64,000 nt of DNA from Clostridia bacterium (GCA_910575055.1 CAJTDC010000005.1:94465-158464), one strand, 5' to 3'; shown: positions 32,041 through 40,725, counted from the first letter of the stretch. Numbers and translations are program-made. The notes: generated by a model not told the origin, from the letters alone.

Positions 32041-32436
32041 TCAAAAATATTTCAGAAATTTTTTCCTGGCCGCAGCGATGGAATCATATACCGCTCTATA
32101 ATTAACACCTTCCTTTTCCGCTATCTGGTGCATGGACATCCCGGCGGCAAGCATCAACATCCGCCTCTGTTGCACCTCCGACAGCTTCCCAAACGCATCC
32201 CACAGATGCTTGTCTGCCTCCCTGCGTTCCTCCGCCATGTCCGGTGTTTCATCCGTGGCCGGGGCAAATTTGTCCTTATCGCCATACTGCAAGGCGTCGA
32301 AAGAATAGCAATGGTACCGTTCCTTGCGGTCGCCATTGGATTCGAGCCTCCTGGATTCCAGGATGATTTCCCCGATGGAATCCTCCACTTCGATTTCAGT
32401 TACACCGCCTGTTGCAAATTCATACTTGATTTTCAT
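32041..32436 (-). CDS. Sigma-70 region-4-like early regulator
   Basis: 131 residues from ATG 32436 (GAAAGGAG upstream). C-terminal helix-turn-helix L-S-E-V-Q-Q-R-R-M-L-M-L-A-A-G-M-S with Q-I-A-E-K-E-G-V-N-Y-R-A-V resembles sigma region 4. There is no region 2, so it is more likely a DNA-binding regulator than a full sigma factor. First gene of the phage early operon; its leader carries a terminator with a competing stem (see 32455-32540). Confidence 0.77.
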   Translation of the reverse strand: MKIKYEFATGGVTEIEVEDSIGEIILESRRLESNGDRKERYHCYSFDALQYGDKDKFAPATDETPDMAEERREADKHLWDAFGKLSEVQQRRMLMLAAGMSMHQIAEKEGVNYRAVYDSIAAARKKFLKYF

Positions 32437-32454
32437 TTTGCCGTTCTCCTTTCG

Positions 32455-32540
32455 GAGCCCGGCAAGTGGCACTAATCATGCCGCCGGAAACAAAAAAAAG
32501 AGCCTGGCAAGCAGCACAAAAAGTGCCGCTTGCCAGGCTC
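32455..32540 (-). terminator. Terminator with a second copy of its 3' arm (attenuator-like)
   Basis: On the minus strand, arm A (32540-32523), a T5 loop, arm B (32517-32500) and T8 (32499-32492) make an 18-pair rho-independent terminator. Eighteen bases that nearly repeat B lie further on at 32472-32455 (C) and can pair with A at 17 of 18 positions, counting G-U. C ends right before the ribosome site of the sigma-like gene. Competing A:B and A:C stems are the layout of an attenuator; the control signal is unknown. Confidence 0.7.
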
Positions 32541-32761
32541 AATGTCATCTCCGCCATATTTCAGGTGGTATCATGGAGGCTTGACCGTTTCTTGGAATGA
32601 AATCTCCCCTCCGTGCATCATGCTCAGACAAACGAGTGATCCTTGTCCCGGTTTAGCCATCCGTTTCCCCAGCCCATATACATTCCTTATGAGCGTGTCG
32701 TATTACCGTGGCGGAATCTCCGGTCAGCCCCTATAGAAAAACAGAGGGCGGATCGATGTCC
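32541..32761 (-). other. Leader region between ICE gene and phage early operon
   Basis: 221 bases with no gene of normal size. On the minus strand it has a 17-codon reading frame (32677-32624, M-G-W-G-N-G-W-L-N-R, AAGGA upstream). A 16-codon frame without ribosome site (32621-32571) follows, then the terminator. The first could be a leader peptide. The right end of the prophage (attachment site) should lie in or near this stretch. Confidence 0.45.
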
Positions 32762-32971
32762 TTATTCAGTTTTCTTCACCCCAATTTCAGCGCCGCAGTG
32801 CCCGCACTTGATAAAATAATCGGGATACCGACCCTTTGTTGGGATAACGAGCTGTGTCTTTACAGCCGAGGCTGCGTCCATCAGTCTCCACCCGCACTTG
32901 GGACAGAAGACTGTTTTTCTCTTTTCTTTTAAGTCATGGTTCGATTCCTCCTTTTTCCTGCGCACCATCAT
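32762..32971 (-). CDS. Cysteine-rich KTR-domain protein
   Basis: 69 residues from ATG 32971 (AGGAGGAG upstream). Zinc ribbon C-P-K-C-G-W-R and C-G-H-C-G-A with the central V-K-T-Q-L-V-I-P-T-K-G. It matches the Cys-rich KTR family carried by Tn916-like and related ICEs. Probably nucleic-acid binding; function unproven. Confidence 0.8.
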   Translation of the reverse strand: MMVRRKKEESNHDLKEKRKTVFCPKCGWRLMDAASAVKTQLVIPTKGRYPDYFIKCGHCGAEIGVKKTE

Positions 32972-33036
32972 ATACACTCCTCCTGATACTGCCGCCTATC
33001 CGGCATGGGAGTGTGGGTGTTCCTGTCACGCCACGG

Positions 33037-33849
33037 TTACTCAACAATGGCCGTAAGCCACGGGGCTGCCGGCCTGCCCAAAAGACGTGCGTTCAGGTAC
33101 GCCATCTCCAAGGTGAGGCATGTGTTCCCCAAATAGTAGCCGTCCATAATAGTGAGTGTCATGGCAAGGTCAGGCTTCTCCATATCAGTCAGACAGATCG
33201 GCAGAAGATACTGCACCCGTCCCTGGTAGCCCTGTGGAACCACAATGCCGGGTTCCACTACCGCCCTCCGTCGCGCCAGCTCTACTGCCGTTTCCAAAAG
33301 CAACGGTAGGTTCCGTGCATCGCGGATTTCAGCGGGCAACCGAAAATAATTTTCCTCATCTCCCAGGATGTGGTCTACATTGACTCGGATCGGCCATTCC
33401 GGGTTGTAGTTGACGCCATTCTGCGTCATATAATAGCGGGGCTTCTTCGGAAGCGGCGATATGTACCGGAGCTGGTGAGACAACTCGTCCGCAAACCCCC
33501 TGAAATACCATTCCAGCATAGAATCTTTCTTCTTGTTCCGTCCAAAGCAGGCGTAAATTGCTTTGTAACGCGGCGTGTAAAGGCCCGTATGGAAGCAGGC
33601 ATGTTCGTTTTCAATATGGAACATCTCCGCCGCCTTGCTGGGATTTCTTTCATCTTTGTAATCAATTAGCTGTTTTTTAAAGATTGCATGGATATAACGC
33701 TCTAAAATCGGCGTATCCGGATTTTTAGTTAAATAGATCGGGTTCCGAAAGCGCCACGGCTCCGGCAGTGCCATCTCAGCCAGTGCGTCAAGCTGGATGT
33801 ACCAGTCCGGGACGTAGGCAAAGGAAAACAGATCTGGCTGCAATATCAT
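33037..33849 (-). CDS. DUF3825 protein
   Basis: 270 residues from ATG 33849 (GGAGGG upstream). Features W-Y-I-Q-L-D-A-L-A-E-M-A-L-P-E and a long strand-rich body, with V-Q-Y-L-L-P-I-C-L and M-D-G-Y-Y-L-G-N-T-C-L-T-L-E-M-A-Y near the end. These match DUF3825, a family linked to ICE regulatory modules and RNA-binding contexts. It overlaps the HTH_16 gene by four bases. Confidence 0.83.
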   Translation of the reverse strand: MILQPDLFSFAYVPDWYIQLDALAEMALPEPWRFRNPIYLTKNPDTPILERYIHAIFKKQLIDYKDERNPSKAAEMFHIENEHACFHTGLYTPRYKAIYACFGRNKKKDSMLEWYFRGFADELSHQLRYISPLPKKPRYYMTQNGVNYNPEWPIRVNVDHILGDEENYFRLPAEIRDARNLPLLLETAVELARRRAVVEPGIVVPQGYQGRVQYLLPICLTDMEKPDLAMTLTIMDGYYLGNTCLTLEMAYLNARLLGRPAAPWLTAIVE

Positions 33850-34088
33850 ATCAATTCCCTCCATTTTTTCTGGATCGCATCCACCAGCTTCATCTGCACC
33901 TGGACTTTCATGTCTTCATCAATATGCTGGAATATCTCACCGTTCCTGCCGGTCGTCTCATAGGTCACCAGCGAATTGATGTAAGCATCATAGTACAGCA
34001 GTATTTCATCCAATGCCGCTGCATCTCCGTGGACCGCCCTTTTAATTAGGTCATAGTTCAATTCATGTCTCTGAGCTTCCCCGCTCAT
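33846..34088 (-). CDS. HTH_16 conjugative-transposon regulator
   Basis: 80 residues, single helix-turn-helix domain: Y-D-L-I-K-R-A-V-H-G-D-A-A-A-L-D-E-I-L-L-Y-Y-D-A-Y-I matches the 'helix-turn-helix conjugative transposon-like' family (Tn916 regulatory region). Lies directly after the sigma factor gene with 26 bases of overlap. Confidence 0.85.
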   Translation of the reverse strand: MSGEAQRHELNYDLIKRAVHGDAAALDEILLYYDAYINSLVTYETTGRNGEIFQHIDEDMKVQVQMKLVDAIQKKWRELI

Positions 34089-34491
34089 AAAATATTCTGA
34101 TTGCCTGAAAGGCGCGCTGCCTATAATTATAGACAGTGCGTACCGTCACCTCCATTCTTTTTGCAATTTCCTCATCCGTCAAATCATACCAGAAGTCAAG
34201 CAACAATACCTTCTGCTGTTTTTCCGGCAGGGAAAGGAGTGCTTTATATAAAGTTTCACTGTAGACCACGCAGGATAACCCATCTGCAAAAAGCACAAAA
34301 TAGTCGGACGGATACCTGTCCTCGTGGCTTAAAAGTTCAAGAATATAGTCTATCGGTTCTTCTGAAAAGTGTTTGTCCCGGTTTTCCTTCGCCCTTTTTA
34401 AGTTTCTGCTGAAATTGCGAGCCACCGTCTTGCTGAACGAGTCAAACATGGCGACCATACGCTTTTCACGGTTATCAGAGGGAACTCCCAT
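34063..34491 (-). CDS. ICE sigma-70 family factor (Tn916 orf7-like)
   Basis: 142 residues from ATG 34491 (GGAGGG upstream). C-terminal region 4 (L-P-E-K-Q-Q-K-V-L-L-L-D-F-W-Y-D-L-T-D then I-A-K-R-M-E-V-T-V-R-T-V) and a divergent N-terminus. It pairs with HTH_16 as in Tn916-type elements, where the pair controls element transcription. Confidence 0.85.
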   Translation of the reverse strand: MGVPSDNREKRMVAMFDSFSKTVARNFSRNLKRAKENRDKHFSEEPIDYILELLSHEDRYPSDYFVLFADGLSCVVYSETLYKALLSLPEKQQKVLLLDFWYDLTDEEIAKRMEVTVRTVYNYRQRAFQAIRIFYERGSSET

Positions 34492-34867
34492 GACACATCC
34501 CTCCTTTTTGCAGAATTGAGCTGGTTGGTTTTTTTCGCCTCCTCACATAACCAGAACACATCTCAGGGTGCAAAACCGGAAAGTTTTCTGAAAAAATATA
34601 AAATTTCTTCTTGGGGCAGGATTGTATAGGATTTTCGATTAATGTCTGCGCATACTCTTACCTCCACAAAAGCCAGGAGAGGGCCAATCCGTACAAGGCA
34701 GACTGACCCTCTCTTGGCAAGAACAAAGTCATTTTTATGGGCTTGCCTTGCGTTATTAAGATTACCTATTTTAATTCGGTGTGCTCGCTTCTTAAGAAAA
34801 GATCTATGTATATGGCTTCATAACTTTTTGCTGGATTTTCTATTGAGCACACAAAAGACATGAAAAA
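34492..34867. other. 376-bp intergenic region with inverted repeat
   Basis: No convincing gene. Contains an imperfect 15-bp inverted repeat (34672-34686 / 34704-34718, core GAGAGGG / CCCTCTC) and an 8-bp pair GTGTGCTC / GAGCACAC near 34780-34853. The ribosome site of the sigma gene and a TTTTGCACCCTGAGATGTG stretch upstream of it are also here; promoter elements are probable but not clear. Confidence 0.5.
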
Positions 34868-35929
34868 TTAATGAGCTTTGATTTTATCATAAATTGTAAT
34901 GCTATCAGTAAATCTGTCATCCGCTGTGGAGTCCATCATTACACAAATATAAGTTTCCCCATTAATGACTGCTGCAGAAACTAAGCAGTTACCCGCCAAA
35001 GTGCTGGCTTCTGTCTTTAGACCAATGACTTCGGGGTAATAATATTGGCTGTTGGGATTGAGCGGCTCGTTGGAATTATTGTATGTAACCTCTCTGCCAC
35101 CGACCCATTTGGGGTAGGATGTGTAGCTTGAAACAATTTCCGAAATGTAGGGGTCATCCAAACACGCTTTCACAATGATGACAAGATCGTAGGCCGTTGT
35201 GTACTGTCCTTCGGTGTCATGCCCATCCGGGACTAAAAAGTTTGAATTTTCAAGACCAAGCATCCGGGTCTTTTCATTTACCTTGTCCATAAATGTATCA
35301 ATGGACTGCGCATTTGTCAGATTACTGTCTCCAGCAATTTTCTTCCCAGCATTGACCGCCAGTGTATAAGCGGTGTCATTGCCGGAGGGGAGCAGAAGGG
35401 CGACCAGGAGCTGCCTTGTTGTCAGGATATCGCCTTGGTTGAGCCATGCTCTGGACGAGTCCTCATGCATCTGCTCTATTTCAGTGCCTACAGTCATTTC
35501 ATCATCTGTGGGACAGTAGTCAAGTACCGTCAATGCCGTAATCAGTTTAGCTGTGCTGGCGAGCGCAATTTTATCTGTGCTGTTTTTTTTGATACAGCAA
35601 GGTATTGGCATCCGCATTCATTACAACGACATTTTTCGCTACAACATCCGCAGAAATTGAATCAACGGAACCGGCGGGGGCAGGAGCAGGAGAAATTGTT
35701 TCCTTCTGACTGCGATCCTCTTGGAAAAAACCTTTGTTGCCGTTTCCAGCCTTGTTATCGGATGGGGAGGGTTTCCACTGCCTTTTAGCAAATCCACGGC
35801 ACCAAAGATGGCAACTGCTATAAGTAGGCAGAGAGCATCACACACGGAACCGTAACGAATCTTTTTTCGCGTCCTTGATTTCTGTCGGTTCCTTCTGCTA
35901 TAGTTTCTATCATTGTTTTGACGTTCCAT
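34868..35929 (-). pseudogene. D-Ala-D-Ala carboxypeptidase (S11), two frameshifts
   Basis: Penicillin-binding D,D-carboxypeptidases trim cell-wall pentapeptides. N-terminus from ATG 35929: basic cytoplasmic stretch, then a membrane helix (C-L-L-I-A-V-A-I-F-G-A-V). The frame must shift near 35770 (one A too few in GGAAACCC) to read P-S-D-N-K-A-G-N-G, and again at the A8 run 35583-35590 (one A too many). It then continues A-S-T-A-K (active S-x-x-K), S-G-N, and K-T-E where K-T-G is usual. Both shifts are in A-runs and cancel each other, so assembly error is as likely as decay. Confidence 0.75.
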
Positions 35930-36062
35930 TTTTTCTCCTTGCCAATTTAGGACTTGTCCGATATAAACCGACGCTCATCAAGCGTATGATTTTTCTTTTG
36001 CCGTCGTTCAGCAGATTGGGGCTATATGGATTTAGTTCTTTCGGAAAAAGCGTTCACAGTGC

Positions 36063-36638
36063 TCATAAGGGGGTAGCCCCCTTATCGGTGATTTCAATAT
36101 AATCAGCTTTAGTCATACCGTACAAATAGTAATCGCAGTATGTGTTTACCATTTTACCCTCACGGATAAGTCCCTCACGCTTGAAGCCTGCTTTTTCCAA
36201 AGTTTTATACGATGCAATATTTTGTACATGAACATCAGCCCAAAGACGCTGCAATTCTGTTTCTTCAAAGCAGAAGATAGCTACTCTCGCCAGTGCTTCT
36301 GTCATAAGTCGGTTGCCTTGATAGGCAGGAGAAAGACGAAATGCTACTTTTGCCATGCGGTCATTTTCAATGAGATACACCCACATATCCCCGATGACTT
36401 TATAATCTTGTTTGTGAACAATACCCCAATGAAAACTTTTTGTGGGTTTCTCCGGCTTTTGAAAAAGCAATTCTGGGTTTAAGTCACTTTTCCCCGGGCG
36501 TTTTCCCCAATACTGATAAATGGAACTGTCACCCAACCATTCTTTCAAATCTGAAACATCTTCTTTTCGCAGAGGGCGCAGGATAAGTTGTTCCGTTTCA
36601 AGAACAGGCTTATTCTGCGCATAATCCTGTAATTTCAT
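36063..36638 (-). CDS. GNAT N-acetyltransferase (RimJ-like)
   Basis: 191 residues from ATG 36638 (GAGGGGG upstream). GNAT core: L-E-T-E-Q-L-I-L-R-P-L at the start, Y-Q-G-N-R-L-M-T-E-A-L near 115 (acetyl-CoA loop) and N-I-A-S-Y-K-T-L-E-K-A-G-F near 155. The RimJ/RimL subgroup acetylates protein N-termini or small amines. It is downstream of trmO and probably from the same MerR-type promoter. Confidence 0.85.
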   Translation of the reverse strand: MKLQDYAQNKPVLETEQLILRPLRKEDVSDLKEWLGDSSIYQYWGKRPGKSDLNPELLFQKPEKPTKSFHWGIVHKQDYKVIGDMWVYLIENDRMAKVAFRLSPAYQGNRLMTEALARVAIFCFEETELQRLWADVHVQNIASYKTLEKAGFKREGLIREGKMVNTYCDYYLYGMTKADYIEITDKGATPL

Positions 36639-36651
36639 AAGCCACCCCCTC

Positions 36652-37125
36652 TTAAAATTTGAACACCTGTCCCCAATCAAAATAGCCGGACGCTTCTGTG
36701 CTTTTCGGCCATTCGCTGCACCATGCGGGAACACCGGGCGTTTCAACTCTGTCAAAACTCGGAGTGTACGGCTTGATGTCAAGTACGGGCGTATTGTCAT
36801 TTGCGTCAATGAATGTAACACGAATCATGCCGTTGGTGAAATCAATGTTAATAATTTCGGACGCTGTTAATGCAATAGGGTTCGGACGCGCAGGAGATCG
36901 TGTCGCAAATACACCCATGACTTCGGGTGCGCCTTTATAGGGCTGTTCTGTCTGTAATTCATTCCGGTCTGCGTTGTTGTCGCAATCGCTGAACCACCAA
37001 AGGACATTGATGTGGCTGAAGCCCTCTAAGGCCTGCAGTCCGGGAATGTACTCCGGCTCTAGCTGAATAAATGTGCCGTTTTCATCATTTTTTACTTTGC
37101 CAATGGCTTTTAATTGATAGGTCAT
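36652..37125 (-). CDS. trmO: tRNA m6t6A37 methyltransferase TrmO-like
   Basis: 157 residues; TrmO (YaeB/UPF0066) methylates N6 of threonylcarbamoyl-adenosine 37 in tRNA(Thr). Family features: I-P-G-L-Q-A-L-E-G-F-S-H-I-N-V-L-W-W-F, G-V-F-A-T-R-S-P-A-R-P-N-P-I-A-L-T, and V-L-D-I-K-P-Y. It is the short version without the C-terminal extension of E. coli TrmO. Start ATG 37125 after AGGAGG; controlled by the promoter at 37157-37187. Confidence 0.87.
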   Translation of the reverse strand: MTYQLKAIGKVKNDENGTFIQLEPEYIPGLQALEGFSHINVLWWFSDCDNNADRNELQTEQPYKGAPEVMGVFATRSPARPNPIALTASEIINIDFTNGMIRVTFIDANDNTPVLDIKPYTPSFDRVETPGVPAWCSEWPKSTEASGYFDWGQVFKF

Positions 37126-37156
37126 ATTTTTCCTCCTTGCTTTTGTTGGTAAAACC

Positions 37157-37187
37157 AGTATAAGACCTCACATCATGTGAGGTGCAA
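37157..37187 (-). promoter_or_regulatory. MerR-type promoter with palindromic operator
   Basis: -35 TTGCAC (37187-37182) and -10 TATACT (37162-37157) are separated by 19 bp instead of 17. A perfect 19-bp palindrome ACCTCACAT-C-ATGTGAGGT (37065 is not part; it covers 37165-37183) fills the spacer. This is the classic MerR-family activator layout; the MerR gene is next to it. Confidence 0.8.
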
Positions 37188-37243
37188 TAGGGAAAATTAA
37201 AAATGCCCTGCATTTTTAGCAGGACATTTCAAAGCCTGTACCA

Positions 37244-38056
37244 TCATGCGTGTTCCAGCGGTATTTGAAGCTCAATCAAATATTTTTCAGGGTTATTCTC
37301 ATTCCACGGGCCCCTATGCACGATCTGACGCATCGGGTTAGACATTTTGTATTCGCTGTTTGTCTGCAACCATTCGGCAAAGGCAAGGTAGGCGCCTTTT
37401 ATATTTGCAAAATCGCCATAGACCATTGTGCAAGCCATATACGGGACTGGTTCTGTCATGTGGAAACAAAATGGCTCTTTTGCCTTTCCCATTTTCTTTA
37501 CCGGAGCGCATAGCTCAATATCAACATCTGTCTCTCGAAATTCTGTATCGTGATAAATGGAAAGTGTATTGCCCATTATTTCGATTTTTTGCACTTCTGT
37601 AAAAGTAGAAAGTTCTTTCCATAAGTCGCCCTCGGAATAGTAATTCGGTACAATTTTCCGCAAGGATAGCACCTGATACGCCGGGATTGACTTAACGGAT
37701 ATATTATAGTGCAGTTCTCCTTTACCACCCTGTATTTCACTTTTTGTAAGTTCAATCTTCCGCAGTTTTTCTCGTTCGGCCTGTATTGCATTTTCTATCT
37801 CTATGCGCTTTTTATCGAGCTGTGCAAGAAGGGATTGCTCGTCCATCGTCAGGGCAAGCGCAATTTCCGAAACATTCAGTCCACTGTCCCGCAGATACAG
37901 AATCTTATTTAGACGCGGTATTTGCTTTACTGAATACAGTCGGTGTCCCGTCCACTTGTCAACCTCTGCCGGTGTCAGAAGTCCTACCTCGTCATAGTAG
38001 CGAAGCATACGAATAGATACCTGTGCCAGCTTTGAAAATTCACCTATTCTAAACAT
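37244..38056 (-). CDS. MerR-family regulator with GyrI-like effector domain
   Basis: 270 residues. MerR winged helix at 1-70 (R-I-G-E-F-S-K-L-A-Q-V-S-I-R-M-L-R-Y-Y), coiled coil 75-110 and a GyrI-like small-molecule domain (Y-Q-V-L-S-L-R ... L-I-E-L-Q-I-P-L). Comparable to BmrR/Mta-type drug sensors. It probably acts at the 19-bp-spacer promoter for trmO and GNAT. Confidence 0.9.
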   Translation of the reverse strand: MFRIGEFSKLAQVSIRMLRYYDEVGLLTPAEVDKWTGHRLYSVKQIPRLNKILYLRDSGLNVSEIALALTMDEQSLLAQLDKKRIEIENAIQAEREKLRKIELTKSEIQGGKGELHYNISVKSIPAYQVLSLRKIVPNYYSEGDLWKELSTFTEVQKIEIMGNTLSIYHDTEFRETDVDIELCAPVKKMGKAKEPFCFHMTEPVPYMACTMVYGDFANIKGAYLAFAEWLQTNSEYKMSNPMRQIVHRGPWNENNPEKYLIELQIPLEHA

Positions 38057-38176
38057 TTTATCACCACCTATCTATCATTATATCCATAGTTTTTGATACT
38101 TCAAACAGAAATTCGCTTTAAGTAATATAGATTTATTTTGGCTAACTGATAATGATATGGCGCTTTTTCAAATACA

Positions 38177-38728
38177 TTATCTCTTTTTCTTGTGTAGCTT
38201 TAAGTCAATATTTTTCGTTGCCGCTGCATCCTGCAGTAATCCAGCAACAAAAGCGCTTTTTTCTTTGAGCGTCAGTGTTTCCATATCAGGTTTACGGTAA
38301 ATTTCTTTAAGTACTGTTTGCAGTTCTTGCAGTTCCAGCAGGTTGACGGCTACGCAAAAGAGTGTCTTTTTGCGGCCATCATTATAATTGGATAATAAAA
38401 CCTCCAAAATGTTGGCTTTCACCGCCTGCTCTGCATTATAAGCGTCTATTCCAAGGCGTTTGGCCTTTTCCATATCGGATCTTCGATTTCGATGTGTAAT
38501 AAAGGAATCGAAATCATCAATATGATCGTATTTCTCACAGGGGTATTCACTGCATTGAAAACAGTATTCAACTCCGTCATGCTCCAAACTGCATCTTGCA
38601 ATTTTACAGGACTGATTCCCTTCACCGCCGCCGCAACCAGGACAGTTTTTATTCAAAAACATGGGGCAAAGCCCGCAATTCAAACCGCAGAGGGAAAATA
38701 ATTGGTTTGCTCGATTAAATCCTTTCAT
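38177..38728 (-). CDS. DUF3795 Cys-rich protein
   Basis: 183 residues. N-terminal Cys cluster C-G-L-N-C-G-L-C-P-M-F and C-P-G-C, then C-F-Q-C-S-E-Y-P-C-E, the DUF3795 metal-binding pattern. C-terminal helical part. Function unknown; no link to neighbours beyond shared direction. ATG 38728 after GGAGG. Confidence 0.85.
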   Translation of the reverse strand: MKGFNRANQLFSLCGLNCGLCPMFLNKNCPGCGGGEGNQSCKIARCSLEHDGVEYCFQCSEYPCEKYDHIDDFDSFITHRNRRSDMEKAKRLGIDAYNAEQAVKANILEVLLSNYNDGRKKTLFCVAVNLLELQELQTVLKEIYRKPDMETLTLKEKSAFVAGLLQDAAATKNIDLKLHKKKR

Positions 38729-38812
38729 GGAACCTCCTTAAACAGCCTGCCTGCAAATATTCAAGACAAGCTCTGATAATGCTTGACATAGCAAAGTAGA
38801 AAATTTGAAAAC

Positions 38813-39229
38813 TTAAAACTCATATCTTGTACCATGCGAGAGCAACAGGCCATCTGTTAATTCCACACGCAGAATGATAGTGTTTTCATCGTTAAAATCG
38901 GTATGACCGTTATCAATCCATTCAGCAAAGACTTTTTTCAGCTTTTCAGCAATCACACAGTTTTCTTTTTTCCCAAAATAACCCAAACTGACGCCATTCC
39001 CATGTGCTGTAAACCACTCGCCGGCGATTGCAACAACATGGTTATCTTTTATATGTTTTATTTTATTTGAGAGGGCATGAGTAATGATATAAAATGCACC
39101 ATCTTCGTAATAGGCATTTACATATCGCACATAAGGCGTTGCATTTTCTATTGTTGCTAATGATATAATCGTATCTTTCCCGAAACGCTCAATCATGACC
39201 AGTTCTGCTTCTTGACTAAATTCTTTCAT
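38813..39229 (-). CDS. Pyridoxamine 5'-phosphate oxidase-fold flavoprotein
   Basis: 138 residues, split-barrel FMN fold: S-L-A-T-I-E-N-A-T-P-Y-V-R-Y-V-N and Y-E-D-G-A-F-Y-I-I-T-H-A-L-S-N-K-I are typical of small nitroreductase/PNPOx-like proteins. Substrate unknown. The ribosome site is weak (AGAGAGAAAG). Confidence 0.82.
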   Translation of the reverse strand: MKEFSQEAELVMIERFGKDTIISLATIENATPYVRYVNAYYEDGAFYIITHALSNKIKHIKDNHVVAIAGEWFTAHGNGVSLGYFGKKENCVIAEKLKKVFAEWIDNGHTDFNDENTIILRVELTDGLLLSHGTRYEF

Positions 39230-39295
39230 TAAATCTTTCTCTCTTCAAATTATATTTTTCGGATCTGTTCAAAGTCTCGACAAGCTGGAATTTAG

Positions 39296-39685
39296 CTATT
39301 GTCTTTTCTTTTCTATTGTGTAGGATTGCAGACCCTTCTGACAGCCATTCTTTTCATAAAATCCCTCTACTCCCGGTTGTGAACCAAAATATAACATAGT
39401 AGGCGTATTATCATTATCCTTTGCAAGTTGAAGAAGTCTACTTCCTACTCCTTGTTTTTGATATTCTGGAAGAACAAGCAACTCTGTAATTGTTCCAAAA
39501 TAATAACCATCTGAAAGAATACGCAAACACCCTATCAGCACTTTGTCATCATAGGCGGTTATATTCAGCGTTTTAGATAATGCCTCCTTTGTTCTTTCGA
39601 TGTCATAATCGCCTTGCCATACTTGATTAACAAAGGAGAGAAAAGTTGAAGCATTAAGTTTTTTATCACCCACTTTGTATTCCAT
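39296..39685 (-). CDS. GNAT N-acetyltransferase
   Basis: 129 residues. Compact GNAT: I-T-E-L-L-V-L-P-E-Y-Q-K-Q-G-V-G-S-R-L-L (acetyl-CoA loop) and Y-F-G-S-Q-P-G-V-E-G-F-Y-E-K-N-G. The family often acetylates small molecules or proteins; substrate unknown. Start ATG 39685 after GGAGG. Confidence 0.87.
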   Translation of the reverse strand: MEYKVGDKKLNASTFLSFVNQVWQGDYDIERTKEALSKTLNITAYDDKVLIGCLRILSDGYYFGTITELLVLPEYQKQGVGSRLLQLAKDNDNTPTMLYFGSQPGVEGFYEKNGCQKGLQSYTIEKKRQ

Positions 39686-39715
39686 TATTATACCTCCACA
39701 ACTCCGAATCGTTTT

Positions 39716-40209
39716 TCAATTTGACAAAAGCAGAAGCCATATAAACATCACTAAAATGATAGCCCCTATTAAAGAAAAAATGTTTACAACTTTATTTACT
39801 TTTGCCTTAAATATTTTCGATAGAATGAAGAAGACTCCCATGCCTATTACTCCGCCCAAAGTGTTTGCTAAAAGGTCAGTAATATCACTTGCCCCAATAG
39901 CAAAAACAAATTGTACGGTTTCAAAAAACAAACTTGTCAGAAATATTGGAATAAACTTTTTAAGGAAAGGCTTCTCTTGTTGCAATGCACATAACAAAAT
40001 TCCGAAAGGAATAAAAGCAAAAACATTATTATATATCTCACCAAAACTTATTGTTCCGTTGACGATAACAGAACCTCGGAAAGGAATTAGATTCACACTT
40101 CTCAAGTGATCTATATCTTTAAAAGAAAATTGTAGTTTAAATATTATAATCCATGTTAATGCTAACAGATATACAATAAGTAATCCTTTGGTTATTTTTT
40201 TGATTGCAT
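39716..40209 (-). pseudogene. VanZ-family membrane protein, frameshift near N-terminus
   Basis: VanZ-like membrane protein (Pfam VanZ), about 165 residues if repaired. ATG 40209 has GAAAGGAG upstream but the frame stops after five codons. One added A in the A7 run at 40195-40201 restores M-Q-S-K-K-I-T-K-G-L-L-I-V-Y-L-L, a membrane helix that runs into the intact part (R-S-V-N-L-I-P-F-R). Three more helices follow. A TTG in the intact frame could start a shorter protein, but it would lack helix one. Confidence 0.72.
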
Positions 40210-40260
40210 TTTATCGCTCCTTTCTATAAAATTCCGGTTAGTTTATCCGTCCACAGTACA

Positions 40261-40725
40261 TTAACTATTCAGAAGTTTTGTCAAATCCTCCTCGGAAGCG
40301 TCCATTTTCACAGAAACTTCTTCCATTGTCATACCGGTAGCAAGAAAACGCTTTATAACCATTTTCATATCCTCGCCAACCTCAATGATATGTCCGTCCA
40401 AATCGTAAAAGCGAATCACCCGCTGACCCCAGCTATGATCGATCACTTCTCCCAGATATTCAATATCCGGGTATTCTTTCAACTTGTTCAAAAAACCGTC
40501 AAAGTCCTGTTCCTCAAAGACGATTTCCGCATTGTTGGATTTCTTTAATATCTTTTCTTTTGGCAGATCTACAAGCCAGTCAAAATCCTGCTGCAATGCC
40601 AGGCCGCAGGTAAAAGCAATGTTTCTGCCATAATCCTGGAACACCTCTAATCCAAACAAATCCTCATAAAAATTTCTTGCGGCACTGATGTCCACCACCG
40701 AAATCACAGTACATGTATATTTCAT
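40261..40725 (-). CDS. Glyoxalase/VOC-family protein with C-terminal extension
   Basis: 154 residues. VOC fold from the start (D-I-S-A-A-R-N-F-Y-E-D-L-F-G-L-E) to D-L-D-G-H-I-I-E-V-G-E, then a ~35-residue helical tail with M-E-E-V-S-V-K-M-D-A-S-E-E-D-L. Family members bind drugs or detoxify thiol adducts; role unknown here. Confidence 0.85.
   Translation of the reverse strand: MKYTCTVISVVDISAARNFYEDLFGLEVFQDYGRNIAFTCGLALQQDFDWLVDLPKEKILKKSNNAEIVFEEQDFDGFLNKLKEYPDIEYLGEVIDHSWGQRVIRFYDLDGHIIEVGEDMKMVIKRFLATGMTMEEVSVKMDASEEDLTKLLNS

Noticed and set aside
32930..32960. GGTTCGATTCC as a tRNA T-arm
   Set aside because: It lies inside the KTR-protein reading frame and no acceptor, D or anticodon stems can be fitted around it.
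34642..34863. 73-codon plus-strand reading frame in the ICE intergenic region
   Set aside because: No ribosome site or family resemblance; it covers an inverted repeat and ends in AT-rich DNA.
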